Below are positions 54,101-62,118 of a stretch of 64,000 nt of DNA, in pieces. The first letter of the stretch is position 1. The number at the start of each line of letters is the position of its first letter. Below the pieces are notes generated by a model. It was not told the origin of the DNA and did no database searches. It was given only the letters and a program-made list of their open reading frames with translations. A program made the translations under genes and the position numbers. The stretch is from Sphingobium sp. CAP-1 (GTDB lineage: Bacteria > Pseudomonadota > Alphaproteobacteria > Sphingomonadales > Sphingomonadaceae): contig NZ_CP046253.1 of assembly GCF_009720145.1 (NCBI RefSeq), forward strand, positions 1,048,501 to 1,112,500, given 5' to 3'.

Positions 54101-54474
54101 GTGACGGACAGCAGGGCCGGGGCGATCCAGTCGATATGGTTGACATGCTGGCGCAGCGATGCGCGGCTGGCATCATCCCACGGCACATAGAAAGCCATGG
54201 TGACGGGATCGACCGTCGCGGCCGATATATGATGGGGCAGCCATTCGGCGACGCCCGCGCGCAACGTCGCGCTGAACCGGCCGATCTTCTGGCCGATTCC
54301 CTCGGCACGGGGGCGCTCCATCTTCAGCGGCACGGCCGGCGGCACCGGCACATCGACGATGGTGAGGGCAAAGGCGATCGCGGCCAGCAGGATGGCGATC
54401 AGCAGGACGAACAAAGCGGGCAGGGTGAAGCGGCGGCGGCGCCCGCTGGCGTCGTAGAAGATCGGCCTTTGCAT
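51097..54474 (-). CDS. Three-domain fusion: GH18-like, polysaccharide deacetylase and glycosyltransferase 2
   Basis: A 1125-residue membrane protein. After one N-terminal helix, residues about 60-410 resemble a GH18-type barrel, but the catalytic motif is reduced to VVFDLEAL. Residues about 460-660 are a NodB deacetylase with TFDDGPDPTW and HSYTHPNL. After two or three helices comes a family 2 transferase with VSVIIPAYNE, VVDDGSTDG, ALDADT and QRFRW, then C-terminal helices. It should build or process a surface beta-linked aminosugar polymer, in the manner of PgaB/PgaC or chitin synthases joined together. First gene of the envelope operon. Confidence 0.9.
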   Translation of the reverse strand: MQRPIFYDASGRRRRFTLPALFVLLIAILLAAIAFALTIVDVPVPPAVPLKMERPRAEGIGQKIGRFSATLRAGVAEWLPHHISAATVDPVTMAFYVPWDDASRASLRQHVNHIDWIAPALLSVTGPAHSLRTTADPAFASVIHAAHRRPRILPVVQNVADGAWDSRDTATLLHDHAARAAFLTHLLPQLKALHAAGVVFDLEALPRQAQGDYLAFLRQAAPLLHAQHLLLTLTVPVDDADWNLARYGAVADRLILMDYDQHYIGDRAGPIAAQPWFVQRLRAALRAVPAAKTIVAVGNYAYDWTEGGKTADTLSIEDAWLSAHDSGAPIRFDPVAGNASFDYQQDGRVHHVWMLDAASGWNQIRAARLTGAGGVALWRLGSEDPGFWSALKARNAPTPPDIARLTSFNSVDVEGNGEILRIDDVPTVGRRAITTGTGRRAGLITDERFASLPTPYVIRRTGYQPHEVALTFDDGPDPTWTPPILDILQKAHVPATFFVIGENAMMHPGLLRRIVAQGSEIGNHSYTHPNLAQVWDRGVSLELNSTQRLVEAYTGQAMRLFRAPYFGDAEPTTADEIGPALEAQQAGYVNVGLHVDPGDWTRPGVDAIVRRTVAQVEAGSADRSAQIILLHDSGGDRAQTVAALPRIIRALSERGYRFVPVSALAGLSANQVMPPVHGADLAAVRVDVAIFLLLAGIGLTLKWLFFAVILFGIGRALLLAGLALGSRSPRNRITPPAIRPGTSVSVIIPAYNEAKVIEASVRRVLASENVRLDVIVVDDGSTDGTSTIVAQCFASDPRVRLLTLANGGKAAALNRALELAHAPIIVALDADTQFEPLTIARLARWFADPAVGAVAGNAMVGNRINLVTRWQAVEYVTAQNLERRALARFGAITVVPGAVGAWRRSALDTVGGYPVDTLAEDQDLTIAIQRAGWRIAYDTQAVAWTEAPESFGALSRQRFRWAYGTLQCLWKHRGIWRERKPAGLAWVGLPQAWLFQIGFALVSPIIDLALVISAIDTALRVHQHGWAQTQSDVLRMALYWIAFTAIDIACGAVAYRLEPRERRYPALLLVAQRFIYRQIMYSVVIRAVGTAILGPWVGWGKLERSGRVQSTDEAAASGKRWSQAA

Positions 54475-54635
54475 TGTCTCATCCGGCGGTTTGGAGAGGC
54501 GGCGCTAAAACAGGGGGACGCACCGCCTCTCGCTTCACGGCCATGAAGGATGACCGCAACCGTCGTTACGCCATCGACCCGAACGGGGGGATGAGCGCAG
54601 CATTACGCTTTTTTCATGATGGCGGCGGCGACGGA

Positions 54636-56000
54636 TCAGGGCACCGTCATGTTCCATCCGCCACCCATCGCCTGATACAGGGCGACGCGCGCGGCCAGCG
54701 CATCCGCCTGCGCCTGCACCAGCGCCAGTTCGACCGCGAAAAAGGAGCGCTGCGCGTCGAGTTGCTCCAGATAGGGAGAGTAGCCGGCGCGATAGCGGTT
54801 GGTGGCGAGGCGCAGCCCTTCGGCGGCGGCATCCCGCTGGCGCTGCAACAATTGCACCTGTTCGTCGCCATGCTTCATGGTCGCCAGCGCATCCTCCACT
54901 TCCCGGAAGGCGCCGAGCGCGGCCTTGCGATAGGCGAAGGCGGCAGAATCACGCTGGGCGCCCGCCGCTTCCGCGCCGGCGCGCAACCGTCCACCCTCGA
55001 ACAGTGGCGCCAACACGCTGCCGCCCACCGACCAGATGGTGATGGGGTCGGCCAGCAGGGTCGAAAAGGCCGCGCCGCCCGATGCGGTCAGGCGCAGTTG
55101 CGGCAGAAACGCCTTGCGTGCCGCAGCAAGCGACTTGTCTGCGGCGGCGAGTTGATATTCGGCTTGGGCGATGTCGGGCCGCCGCCGCAGCAGGTCGGAT
55201 GGCAGGCCGTCGGCGACCGCCGGCCGGGTCAGCGCTGTGAGTGCCGCGCCGCGCGTCACTGCGCCGGGCAGGTCGCCGGACAGCAGGCGCAGGGCGTTTT
55301 CCTGCCGGGCGATCGCCAGTTCGAGCGGCGGAATGACCTGTGCCGTCGCCTCATATTCGGCTTGCGCCTGCGCCAGTTCGAGGCGTGGCGAATAGCCCGC
55401 GTCGCTCCGGCGCTGCGCCAGTGTGAGCGCGGCTTCGCGCGCCGCCAGCGTCTGGCGCGCGACGACGAGCCGGGCATCGAGCGCACGGAGCTGGATATAG
55501 CCGCTCGCCGCCGTGGCGGCGACCGACAGGCGGATTGCGTCGCGTGCCGCCTGACTGGCGAGCCAGGCCGATCGCGCGGCCGACGCCCGGTCGGACAGGC
55601 GGCCGAACAGGTCGGCTTCCCATGCCGCCTGAAGCTGCGGCTGGGCGGCGGTCTGCTCGATCGGATGGCCGAAGGCGTTGACGCTGCGCGAATCCGCCGC
55701 TGCGCCCACGGCCTCCAGCGTCGGCAGCAATGCCGCGCGCGCCACGCCCTGCTGCGCCTGCGCCTCCCGCACGCGCGCACCGGCAATGGCGATGTCGACA
55801 TTGTCGGCCAACGCCCGTTCGACCAGCATGGTCAGGGCGGGATCGCCAAAGCCCTGCCACCATGCCCGGTCGAAGGGGGCGACGGGTCCGGCGTCGGTGC
55901 GCCATGCGGGGGGCGGGGCGACCGGCGCGACAGTGGCGGTGTCGACGGTGGGACCGGCGCAGGCCGCCAGCGGCAGGAGGATGAGGAGGGGCGCGCGCAT
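54636..56000 (-). CDS. NodT-type outer-membrane efflux lipoprotein
   Basis: A 454-residue outer-membrane factor with a lipobox (LLPLAACAG) and the tandem structural repeats of TolC relatives: GFGDPALTMLVERAL, LLPTLEAVGAA, LLRRRPDIAQAEYQLAAA. It forms the outer-membrane channel for the HlyD/EmrB pair encoded upstream; its ATG overlaps the stop of the HlyD gene. The longer open frame in this phase lies inside that gene and is not used. Confidence 0.93.
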   Translation of the reverse strand: MRAPLLILLPLAACAGPTVDTATVAPVAPPPAWRTDAGPVAPFDRAWWQGFGDPALTMLVERALADNVDIAIAGARVREAQAQQGVARAALLPTLEAVGAAADSRSVNAFGHPIEQTAAQPQLQAAWEADLFGRLSDRASAARSAWLASQAARDAIRLSVAATAASGYIQLRALDARLVVARQTLAAREAALTLAQRRSDAGYSPRLELAQAQAEYEATAQVIPPLELAIARQENALRLLSGDLPGAVTRGAALTALTRPAVADGLPSDLLRRRPDIAQAEYQLAAADKSLAAARKAFLPQLRLTASGGAAFSTLLADPITIWSVGGSVLAPLFEGGRLRAGAEAAGAQRDSAAFAYRKAALGAFREVEDALATMKHGDEQVQLLQRQRDAAAEGLRLATNRYRAGYSPYLEQLDAQRSFFAVELALVQAQADALAARVALYQAMGGGWNMTVP

Positions 56001-57112
56001 CAGTCGTTCGTGTGAATCTTGATGATGACGGACATGCCCGGCCGTAACCGTTTTGCCAGTTCCTGCCCCGGATCGATCCGCACCCGCACGGCGATGCGTT
56101 GCGCGACCTTCACGAAATTGCCGGTCGCATTGTCCGCCTTCAGCACCGCAAATTCCGATCCGGCGGCGGGGGCCATATTCTCGACATGGCCGGTCAGTTT
56201 CGCGCCGTCCAGCGCATCCACCCGGAAGGTCGCCCGCTGGCCGACGCGCATCTTGCGGGTTTGCGCCTCCTTGAAATTGGCGATCACCCAATGATCGTGC
56301 GGCACCAGGAACATGAGCTGGGTGCCGGCGGTCACATAGGCGCCGTTGCGCACGCCGATTTCCGACAATTGCCCGGCGACCGGCGCGCGGATGATGCTGT
56401 TGTCGAGGTCGATCTGGGCAAGGTGCAACTGCGCCCGCGCGCCTTCGACCGCCGCCTCCAGCCCGCCACGTCCGACCAGCACGGACCGGATATCCTGCGT
56501 GCCGACCTGTTGCGCCGCGCTGGCCTGCTGCACCGCCGCCTGCGCCGCGAGCAGGGCGGCGCGGGTCTGGTCCCGTTCGCGTTCCGAAATGGAGCCGTCC
56601 GCCACCAGCGCGTCGGCGCGGCGCATATCGGCCTGCGCCCTGGCCAGTTGCGCGCGGGCGCTGGCGATGCCGGCTTCCTGCCCGGTCAGCGCCGCCTCGC
56701 GCGAACGCTGGCTTTGCTGCGAATTGGACAGGGCGGCGATTTGCGTGGCCAGACTGGCCCTGGCCTGTTCGACCTTTGCGGCATAGATGCGCTGGTCGAT
56801 GGTGGCGAGGATCTGGCCCGCCTTCACTTCGGCGAAATCCTGCACCGGCACCGTGGTCACATAGCCGCTGACCTGCGGGCTGATGATCGTCACCTTGCCG
56901 CGCACATAGGCATTGTCGGTCTGTTCCGACCAGCCGGCGAAGGGCGGCAACTGCCAGGCATAGAGGATCGCGGCGACGGCCAGCAGAGCCACGACGATGA
57001 TGGCGATTACCGTCATCCGGCCCCGCGCGGGCGGGCGCCAGCCGCTGGGCGGCGGCTCGATCTGCGGATCATGCGTTTCCGGCGCGGGCTGTGTGGTCGT
57101 CGGCTGGTTCAT
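56000..57112 (-). CDS. HlyD/EmrA-family efflux adaptor
   Basis: A 370-residue periplasmic adaptor with one N-terminal helix (MTVIAIIVVALLAVAAILYAW, in part). It has a biotinyl-lipoyl-like pair of segments (VRGKVTIISPQVSGYVTTV and IRAPVAGQLSEIGVRNGAYV) around a long coiled coil, as in EmrA. It links the inner-membrane pump to the NodT channel. It starts six bases after the EmrB-like gene ends. Confidence 0.93.
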   Translation of the reverse strand: MNQPTTTQPAPETHDPQIEPPPSGWRPPARGRMTVIAIIVVALLAVAAILYAWQLPPFAGWSEQTDNAYVRGKVTIISPQVSGYVTTVPVQDFAEVKAGQILATIDQRIYAAKVEQARASLATQIAALSNSQQSQRSREAALTGQEAGIASARAQLARAQADMRRADALVADGSISERERDQTRAALLAAQAAVQQASAAQQVGTQDIRSVLVGRGGLEAAVEGARAQLHLAQIDLDNSIIRAPVAGQLSEIGVRNGAYVTAGTQLMFLVPHDHWVIANFKEAQTRKMRVGQRATFRVDALDGAKLTGHVENMAPAAGSEFAVLKADNATGNFVKVAQRIAVRVRIDPGQELAKRLRPGMSVIIKIHTND

Positions 57113-57118
57113 GCGTCC

Positions 57119-58813
57119 CTACTGCTTCCCTGTAGCCTGTTGTGCCGCTTGTTGTGCGGCCTGCGCCTGCATCATCTTCTGCTGGAGCAGGATGACCGGC
57201 GATATTTCTCCGCGTCGGCGGATCGAATAGCGGATGGCATAGCCCCACAGCGCCGTCAGCACCGCCAGCCCGCCGATGAGCAGGAAAACGTCATTGAAGG
57301 CCAGGATATTGGCCTCCCGCGCGACCTGTTGCGCCAGGATCGCCGCCCCTTCCGCACTGCGCAGCGCCGGATCGCCGATGACGCCCGCCACCGCGCCGCC
57401 GCCCGCGCGGATGCGCGTGGCGACCAGCGGATCGGTCATGACGATATGCTGCACCAGCTCGTGCGAATGGAATTTCTCGCGCACCACCTGAAATGTGCCG
57501 AGCAGGGTGGTGCCGAGCAGGCCGCCGACACTCTGGCTCATGCTGAACAGCACGACGAAGCTGACGAAATGCCGGCCCCCCGCCAGCAAGGTGCGGCTGA
57601 TGCCGATCACCATCGCCTGCGCCAGGAACAGCAGGGACGCAAAGCCGATCAGTGCCTGGCTCAGATAGAAATTGGCCGGGCGGGTCAGGTTGGTCGCGTC
57701 GGCGTCCATGAAGGCCGCGATCGCGATCAGGATGACCGCGATGGTGATCGGGCGGCTGACATTGGCGGGACGGAAAGTCAGCACCGCCGTCGCCATACCC
57801 GCCAGCGATGCGGCCAGAATGATAAGGTTGAGCGTGATCATCTGGTCGTTGATCATGCCCATGACATTGAGCAGGCCGACCGATCCGAACGCCTGTTCCG
57901 ACAGCAGGATACGCACCGATGCGGCGATCAGCATCAGCCGCACCATTTCCCGCCGCCCCAGCCAGCGCGTGTTGATCAGCGGATTGGCGCGATGATGCTC
58001 GACCAGCAATGCGGCGCTCACCAGCAGAACGCTCCCGACCAGCGCCCAACCCATCCATGCGCGTTCGGTCCACCACTCGATCCGCCCTTCGGACAGCACG
58101 GCGATCAGCAGGCACAGGCCCGGCGCCAGCAGGCCGAAGGTCAGGAAGTCGAGCGGCTCGAACACCTTCTCCCGCTCGCTGGGCGGCAAGGGCAGCGCCA
58201 TGACGGCGGCCAGAGAGGCGAAGGCGAGGCCCATTTCGAACCAGTAGAGCATGTGCCAGTCGCCCGTTTCCAGCAGATGGGGAGACAGGGCGCGGGCGAT
58301 CGGCGTTGCCAGTTGGGGGATGGATATGCCCAGCATCACGCCGGCCAGGCGCTTGGGCGCGGGTAGCCCCTGCATCAGATAGAGGATGGTGAGGGTGGAC
58401 AGGCCCGACGCCGCCACACCGCTGGCCGCCCGCACCGCCACCGATGTCCAGAAGCCATGCAGGAACAGGTGCATGATCGTGGTCAGCGCATAGGCCGCCA
58501 GCATGTAACGGATGAAAGGCTGCAACCCATATTGCTGGCGATATTTGACCAGCAGCAGGTTGGCGGTGACGTTGGTCATGAAATAGGCGGCGGTCAGCCA
58601 GGCGCTTTCATTGCTGTTAAGGCCCAGCGTTCCTTGCGCGACATTGAGGTTCACCGTGATCAGTGCATTGCCAAGGCCGCCGGTGATGCCGATCAGGCAT
58701 CCGATCGCGAAATAACCGATGCGCCGGCGGGCCGGGTGATCGGGATTGGCTGGCGAGCCGGGCAGGGTGGGCCGTTCATGCGGCTTGAAGATATAGGGCG
58801 CTGTCCCGCTCAT
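57119..58813 (-). CDS. DHA2-family MFS efflux pump, EmrB-like
   Basis: A 564-residue, 14-helix multidrug transporter. NVAQGTLGLNSNESAWLTAAY and RPANVSRPITIAVILIA (in part) are typical of EmrB/FarB proteins. It is first of a three-gene tripartite efflux unit. ATG 58813 has AAGGCG about eight bases upstream and removes 33 non-coding-like residues of the longer frame. The C-terminus ends in an unusual Gln/Ala-rich run (QAQAAQQAAQQATGKQ). Exports drugs, fatty acids or phenolics; substrate unknown. Confidence 0.93.
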   Translation of the reverse strand: MSGTAPYIFKPHERPTLPGSPANPDHPARRRIGYFAIGCLIGITGGLGNALITVNLNVAQGTLGLNSNESAWLTAAYFMTNVTANLLLVKYRQQYGLQPFIRYMLAAYALTTIMHLFLHGFWTSVAVRAASGVAASGLSTLTILYLMQGLPAPKRLAGVMLGISIPQLATPIARALSPHLLETGDWHMLYWFEMGLAFASLAAVMALPLPPSEREKVFEPLDFLTFGLLAPGLCLLIAVLSEGRIEWWTERAWMGWALVGSVLLVSAALLVEHHRANPLINTRWLGRREMVRLMLIAASVRILLSEQAFGSVGLLNVMGMINDQMITLNLIILAASLAGMATAVLTFRPANVSRPITIAVILIAIAAFMDADATNLTRPANFYLSQALIGFASLLFLAQAMVIGISRTLLAGGRHFVSFVVLFSMSQSVGGLLGTTLLGTFQVVREKFHSHELVQHIVMTDPLVATRIRAGGGAVAGVIGDPALRSAEGAAILAQQVAREANILAFNDVFLLIGGLAVLTALWGYAIRYSIRRRGEISPVILLQQKMMQAQAAQQAAQQATGKQ

Positions 58814-59064
58814 GCCGGCGCGCCTTGGCGATATCGGTCCAGGCACCTCGTCAAACCCAAGAGCGGCTTCCCTGGCGAGCGTTGATCGACATCGTCTTGA
58901 TAACCGGGGCAACCGATCAGGCCAATATCATTGTTGCGCTGCGGCCATGTTTGTTCACAGAGGAACTTTTCCAGAATTTCGAACAAATGGCATGATTTTA
59001 TCTATCTTATCCGCAAAGATCGACGGCGGTAGAAGGCGTGCATAGCCGAACAGGAGGTTTCGCC

Positions 59065-59385
59065 ATGCTGACCATCGCCACGCCGCAACTCAGCTTCGCC
59101 GAATGGCAGGATGTGCAGGCCGCCCTGAACGCCGTCGCCGATTGCGGTTGCACTCAGCCGTCCGCCGCCGGTTCGTTCCGCTCGCGGATCGGCCATGCGG
59201 TCGATGCGCTGATCGGCCCGAAAAAGGCTGCGGTTGCGCCGCTCCCCGCCCATTTGCGCCCGGTGCGCGATTTCCTGTGCGAAACCGGCCGCACCCGCAA
59301 GATCGCCGAACGTCATGTCCCGTCCCTGTCGGCGCAGGGCTTTTCCCGCGCCCAGATCGAAGCGTTGGCGCTGCTCGGCGCCTGA
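59065..59385 (+). CDS. Conserved 106-residue protein paired with pirin
   Basis: A short protein with no membrane segment. The middle contains a basic region and RPVRDFLCETGRTRKIAERHVPSL in part, then a helical end (GFSRAQIEALALLGA). GGAGG stands seven bases before ATG 59065. It precedes the pirin gene by 27 bases. No domain was recognised; similar small proteins occur beside pirin genes in related bacteria, suggesting a linked function, but this is weak. Confidence 0.75.
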   Translation: MLTIATPQLSFAEWQDVQAALNAVADCGCTQPSAAGSFRSRIGHAVDALIGPKKAAVAPLPAHLRPVRDFLCETGRTRKIAERHVPSLSAQGFSRAQIEALALLGA

Positions 59386-59412
59386 CCCCGTTTTCCCGAA
59401 AGGAACCGTCCC

Positions 59413-60309
59413 ATGTCCATCCGCTCCTCCGACATCGACGCCGTCGATATGGTCATCCTGCCGCCCGTCCGCGATCTGGGCGATGGCTTTTCGGTTCGCC
59501 GGGCGCTGCCGTCGGCGCATCGCCGGATGGTCGGTCCGTTCATCTTCTTCGACCAGATGGGTGAAGCGACCTTCGACAGCGGCGAAGGGCTGGATGTCCG
59601 CCCGCACCCGCATATCGGCCTCGCCACCGTGACCTATTTGCTGGAGGGCGAGATATTGCATCGCGACTCTGTCGGATCGGTCCAGTCGATCCGGCCGGGC
59701 GAGGTGAACTGGATGACGGCCGGCAGCGGCATCGTCCATAGCGAGCGCACGTCGGACGAAAATCGGGCGAAGGGCGGTAAATTATTCGGCCTCCAGACCT
59801 GGGTCGCGCTGCCGACCCGGCATGAAGAGACAGACCCCGGCTTTTCCCATCACAAGGCGGCGGAGATTCCGATGATCGAGGATGCGGGAACGCGCCTCAC
59901 CCTGATCGCGGGTCGCTCGGACGGGCTGGTGTCGCCGGTTCGGACCTTCTCCGACATGGTCTATGCCGACATCGCCCTGCTGGATGGCGCGCGCTATCAG
60001 GTGAAGGCCGAGCATGTCGAACGGGCCATCTATGTGGTGGCGGGCGCCATCGAGGTGGTCGGCCAGACCGGCGGTTTCGCGACCGGCGAACTGGTGGTGT
60101 TCAAGCCCGGCGCGGAGATCATATTGCGGGCGAAGGGCGGCGCGCGGTTGATGCTGATGGGCGGCGAGCCGTTGCCGGAAAAGCGCAATATCTACTGGAA
60201 TTTCGTCTCCTCCTCGGCCGACCGGATCGAACAGGCCAAGGCCGACTGGCAGGCGCAGCGTTTCGCCAAAGTGCCGGACGAGAGCGAGTTTATCCCGCTC
60301 CCGGCCTGA
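59413..60309 (+). CDS. Pirin family protein
   Basis: A 298-residue bicupin. The N-terminal cupin carries the metal-site pattern HPHIGLATVTYLLEGE and, further on, MTAGSGIVHSER with the final His and Glu. Bacterial pirins act as quercetin 2,3-dioxygenases or redox-sensing interaction partners. A quercetinase activity would fit the flavonoid-type glycosidase genes elsewhere in the window, but there is no shared operator. AAAGGAA before the ATG is the ribosome site. Confidence 0.93.
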   Translation: MSIRSSDIDAVDMVILPPVRDLGDGFSVRRALPSAHRRMVGPFIFFDQMGEATFDSGEGLDVRPHPHIGLATVTYLLEGEILHRDSVGSVQSIRPGEVNWMTAGSGIVHSERTSDENRAKGGKLFGLQTWVALPTRHEETDPGFSHHKAAEIPMIEDAGTRLTLIAGRSDGLVSPVRTFSDMVYADIALLDGARYQVKAEHVERAIYVVAGAIEVVGQTGGFATGELVVFKPGAEIILRAKGGARLMLMGGEPLPEKRNIYWNFVSSSADRIEQAKADWQAQRFAKVPDESEFIPLPA

Positions 60310-60324
60310 CGGATGGAGGGCGGG

Positions 60325-61863
60325 CTATTCCCTCGCGCTTCCACCCCATGCGGAGCGGCGGCCGGTATCGGCAAGGCTGGCGAGCTGGATAAATTCCTGC
60401 CGCCAGTAACCGGACTGCGATCCGGCCAGCCGCTCTATGTCGCCATAGGTGAAGCCGCCCAGCCGCGTGTCGCCGCGCAGCTTCTGGCCGAAGGCGGCGA
60501 CCGCCACGGCAAAGGCCATGTCGCCCTGCGGCCGGGCGGCGGTGGCGAGCAGGCTGGTGGGGATCGACCGCTCGATCAGGCGGCTGTTTTCGCCTTCGGG
60601 CAGTTTGTAGCGCAGGCGAACGGTAGCGATTTCGCTGGCGTTGTCGGTCGCGGCGCGCGGTTGATTGGCGGCATATTTGCGGGGTGCGGCCCAGTCGGCC
60701 TCGCCCACCGGCACGATTTCATAGAGCGCCGTTACCTGATGCCCCGCGCCGATCTCGCCCGCATCGACCCGGTCGTCGGCGAAATCCGCTTCCGCCAGCG
60801 CGCGATTCTCATAGCCGATCAGCCGATATTGGCTGATCGCCGCCGGGTTGAATTCCACCTGCACCTTCACGTCCTTCGCGATGGTGAACAGCGTGGAGGA
60901 CAGTTCCTCGTCCAGCACCTTGCGCGCTTCCATGGCGCTGTCGATATAGGCATGGTTGCCATTGCCCAGATCGGCCACGGCCTCCATCATCGCGTCATTA
61001 TAATTGCCCTGGCCAAAGCCCAATGTGGTCAGCGTGATGCCGTCCTCGCGATTGCGCGTCACCATTTCCTCCAGCCCCTTCTGGTCGGACAGGCCGACAT
61101 TGAAGTCGCCGTCGGTCGCCATGAGGATGCGGTTGATGCCGCCGGGCACGCGATGCGCGCGGGCGAGGTCATAGGCCATCGCCAGCGCAGGGCCGCCCGC
61201 CGTCGCGCCGCCTGCGTCCAGTCCATCGAGCGCCGCCTTGATCTCGGCCGAGTCATGGCTCCCTTCGACCAGCGTTTCGACCCAGCCGGCATAGGTGATG
61301 ATCGATACGCTGTCGTCGGGGCGCAGCCCGTCGGCCAGCGTGGCCAGCGCCTGCTTCACCAGTGGCAGCTTGTCCTGATCCTGCATTGATCCCGATACAT
61401 CGACCATGAACACCAGATTGGCCGGCGGCCGTTGCGACCGGGCGACATCATAGCCGCGCAAGCCGACGCGCAGCAGCCGCGTGCCGGGGTTCCAGGGGGT
61501 GGTCGAAACATCGGTGGTCACGCTGAACGGTGCGGCGCGGTCATCGGGCAGGGGATAGTCGTAGCGGAAATAATTGATCATCTCCTCGGTGCGGACGGCG
61601 TCGGCCGGGACGGTCTGGCCTGCCAGCAGCATCCGCCGGACATTGGCGTAAGCGCCGGTGTCGACATCGACCGCGAAGGTCGATACCGGCTCGCTTGCCA
61701 CCTGATGGATCGGGCTGACCGGATGGCCGTCATAGCGTTCCCCGGTCTGGGCGACGGCGCCGTTCGTGCTTTCATAGGCGCTATAGTCACCGGGAGCCTG
61801 ACTGCATCCGGCAAGGATCAGACTGGGAAAGAGGGTGAGGGTGATTGCCAGGCGAGAGCGCAT
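60325..61863 (-). CDS. VWA-domain lipoprotein, YfbK family
   Basis: A 512-residue exported lipoprotein (lipobox LILAGCSQ). An N-terminal domain (SVSTFAVDVDTGAY-like, here VSTFAVDVDTGAYANVRRM) precedes the von Willebrand factor A domain with the MIDAS motif FMVDVSGSM and ATDGDFNVG, and a DUF3520 C-terminal region ends the protein. The start at 61863 has GGAG eight bases before it; the long upstream frame is spurious. VWA proteins hold divalent metal and bind partner proteins; this family's role is unknown. It converges with the pirin gene. Confidence 0.92.
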   Translation of the reverse strand: MRSRLAITLTLFPSLILAGCSQAPGDYSAYESTNGAVAQTGERYDGHPVSPIHQVASEPVSTFAVDVDTGAYANVRRMLLAGQTVPADAVRTEEMINYFRYDYPLPDDRAAPFSVTTDVSTTPWNPGTRLLRVGLRGYDVARSQRPPANLVFMVDVSGSMQDQDKLPLVKQALATLADGLRPDDSVSIITYAGWVETLVEGSHDSAEIKAALDGLDAGGATAGGPALAMAYDLARAHRVPGGINRILMATDGDFNVGLSDQKGLEEMVTRNREDGITLTTLGFGQGNYNDAMMEAVADLGNGNHAYIDSAMEARKVLDEELSSTLFTIAKDVKVQVEFNPAAISQYRLIGYENRALAEADFADDRVDAGEIGAGHQVTALYEIVPVGEADWAAPRKYAANQPRAATDNASEIATVRLRYKLPEGENSRLIERSIPTSLLATAARPQGDMAFAVAVAAFGQKLRGDTRLGGFTYGDIERLAGSQSGYWRQEFIQLASLADTGRRSAWGGSARE

Positions 61864-62118
61864 CCTGATTTCTCCACTGTTGGGGTAGAGAGAAAATAGG
61901 CGCGACAAAACGGTGCTGACAAGCGACCAATGGAGCGTGGCCCATGGCTCCCCGATGTCGGCTACGGCACCGGATCGCCCATTCCGGCAGAAATGTGTGG
62001 GTCGCCAAATGGCCTGCACAATATCTGCATCGGACCTGCGCCAACTATTGATCGCCGCCGCCCCCCGATCTGCTTGAGACGACCGCATCCTGCCCCGACA
62101 TTCAGGGAGACAAGATCG

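Noticed and set aside
56099..58366. 755-codon plus-strand frame opposite the EmrAB genes
   Set aside because: Low-complexity Arg/Gln/His composition; antisense to two clear transporter-system genes.
60315..60333. GAGGG/CCCTC hairpin as terminator between the pirin and VWA genes
   Set aside because: The stem is only five pairs, has no T-run and overlaps the end of the VWA coding sequence.
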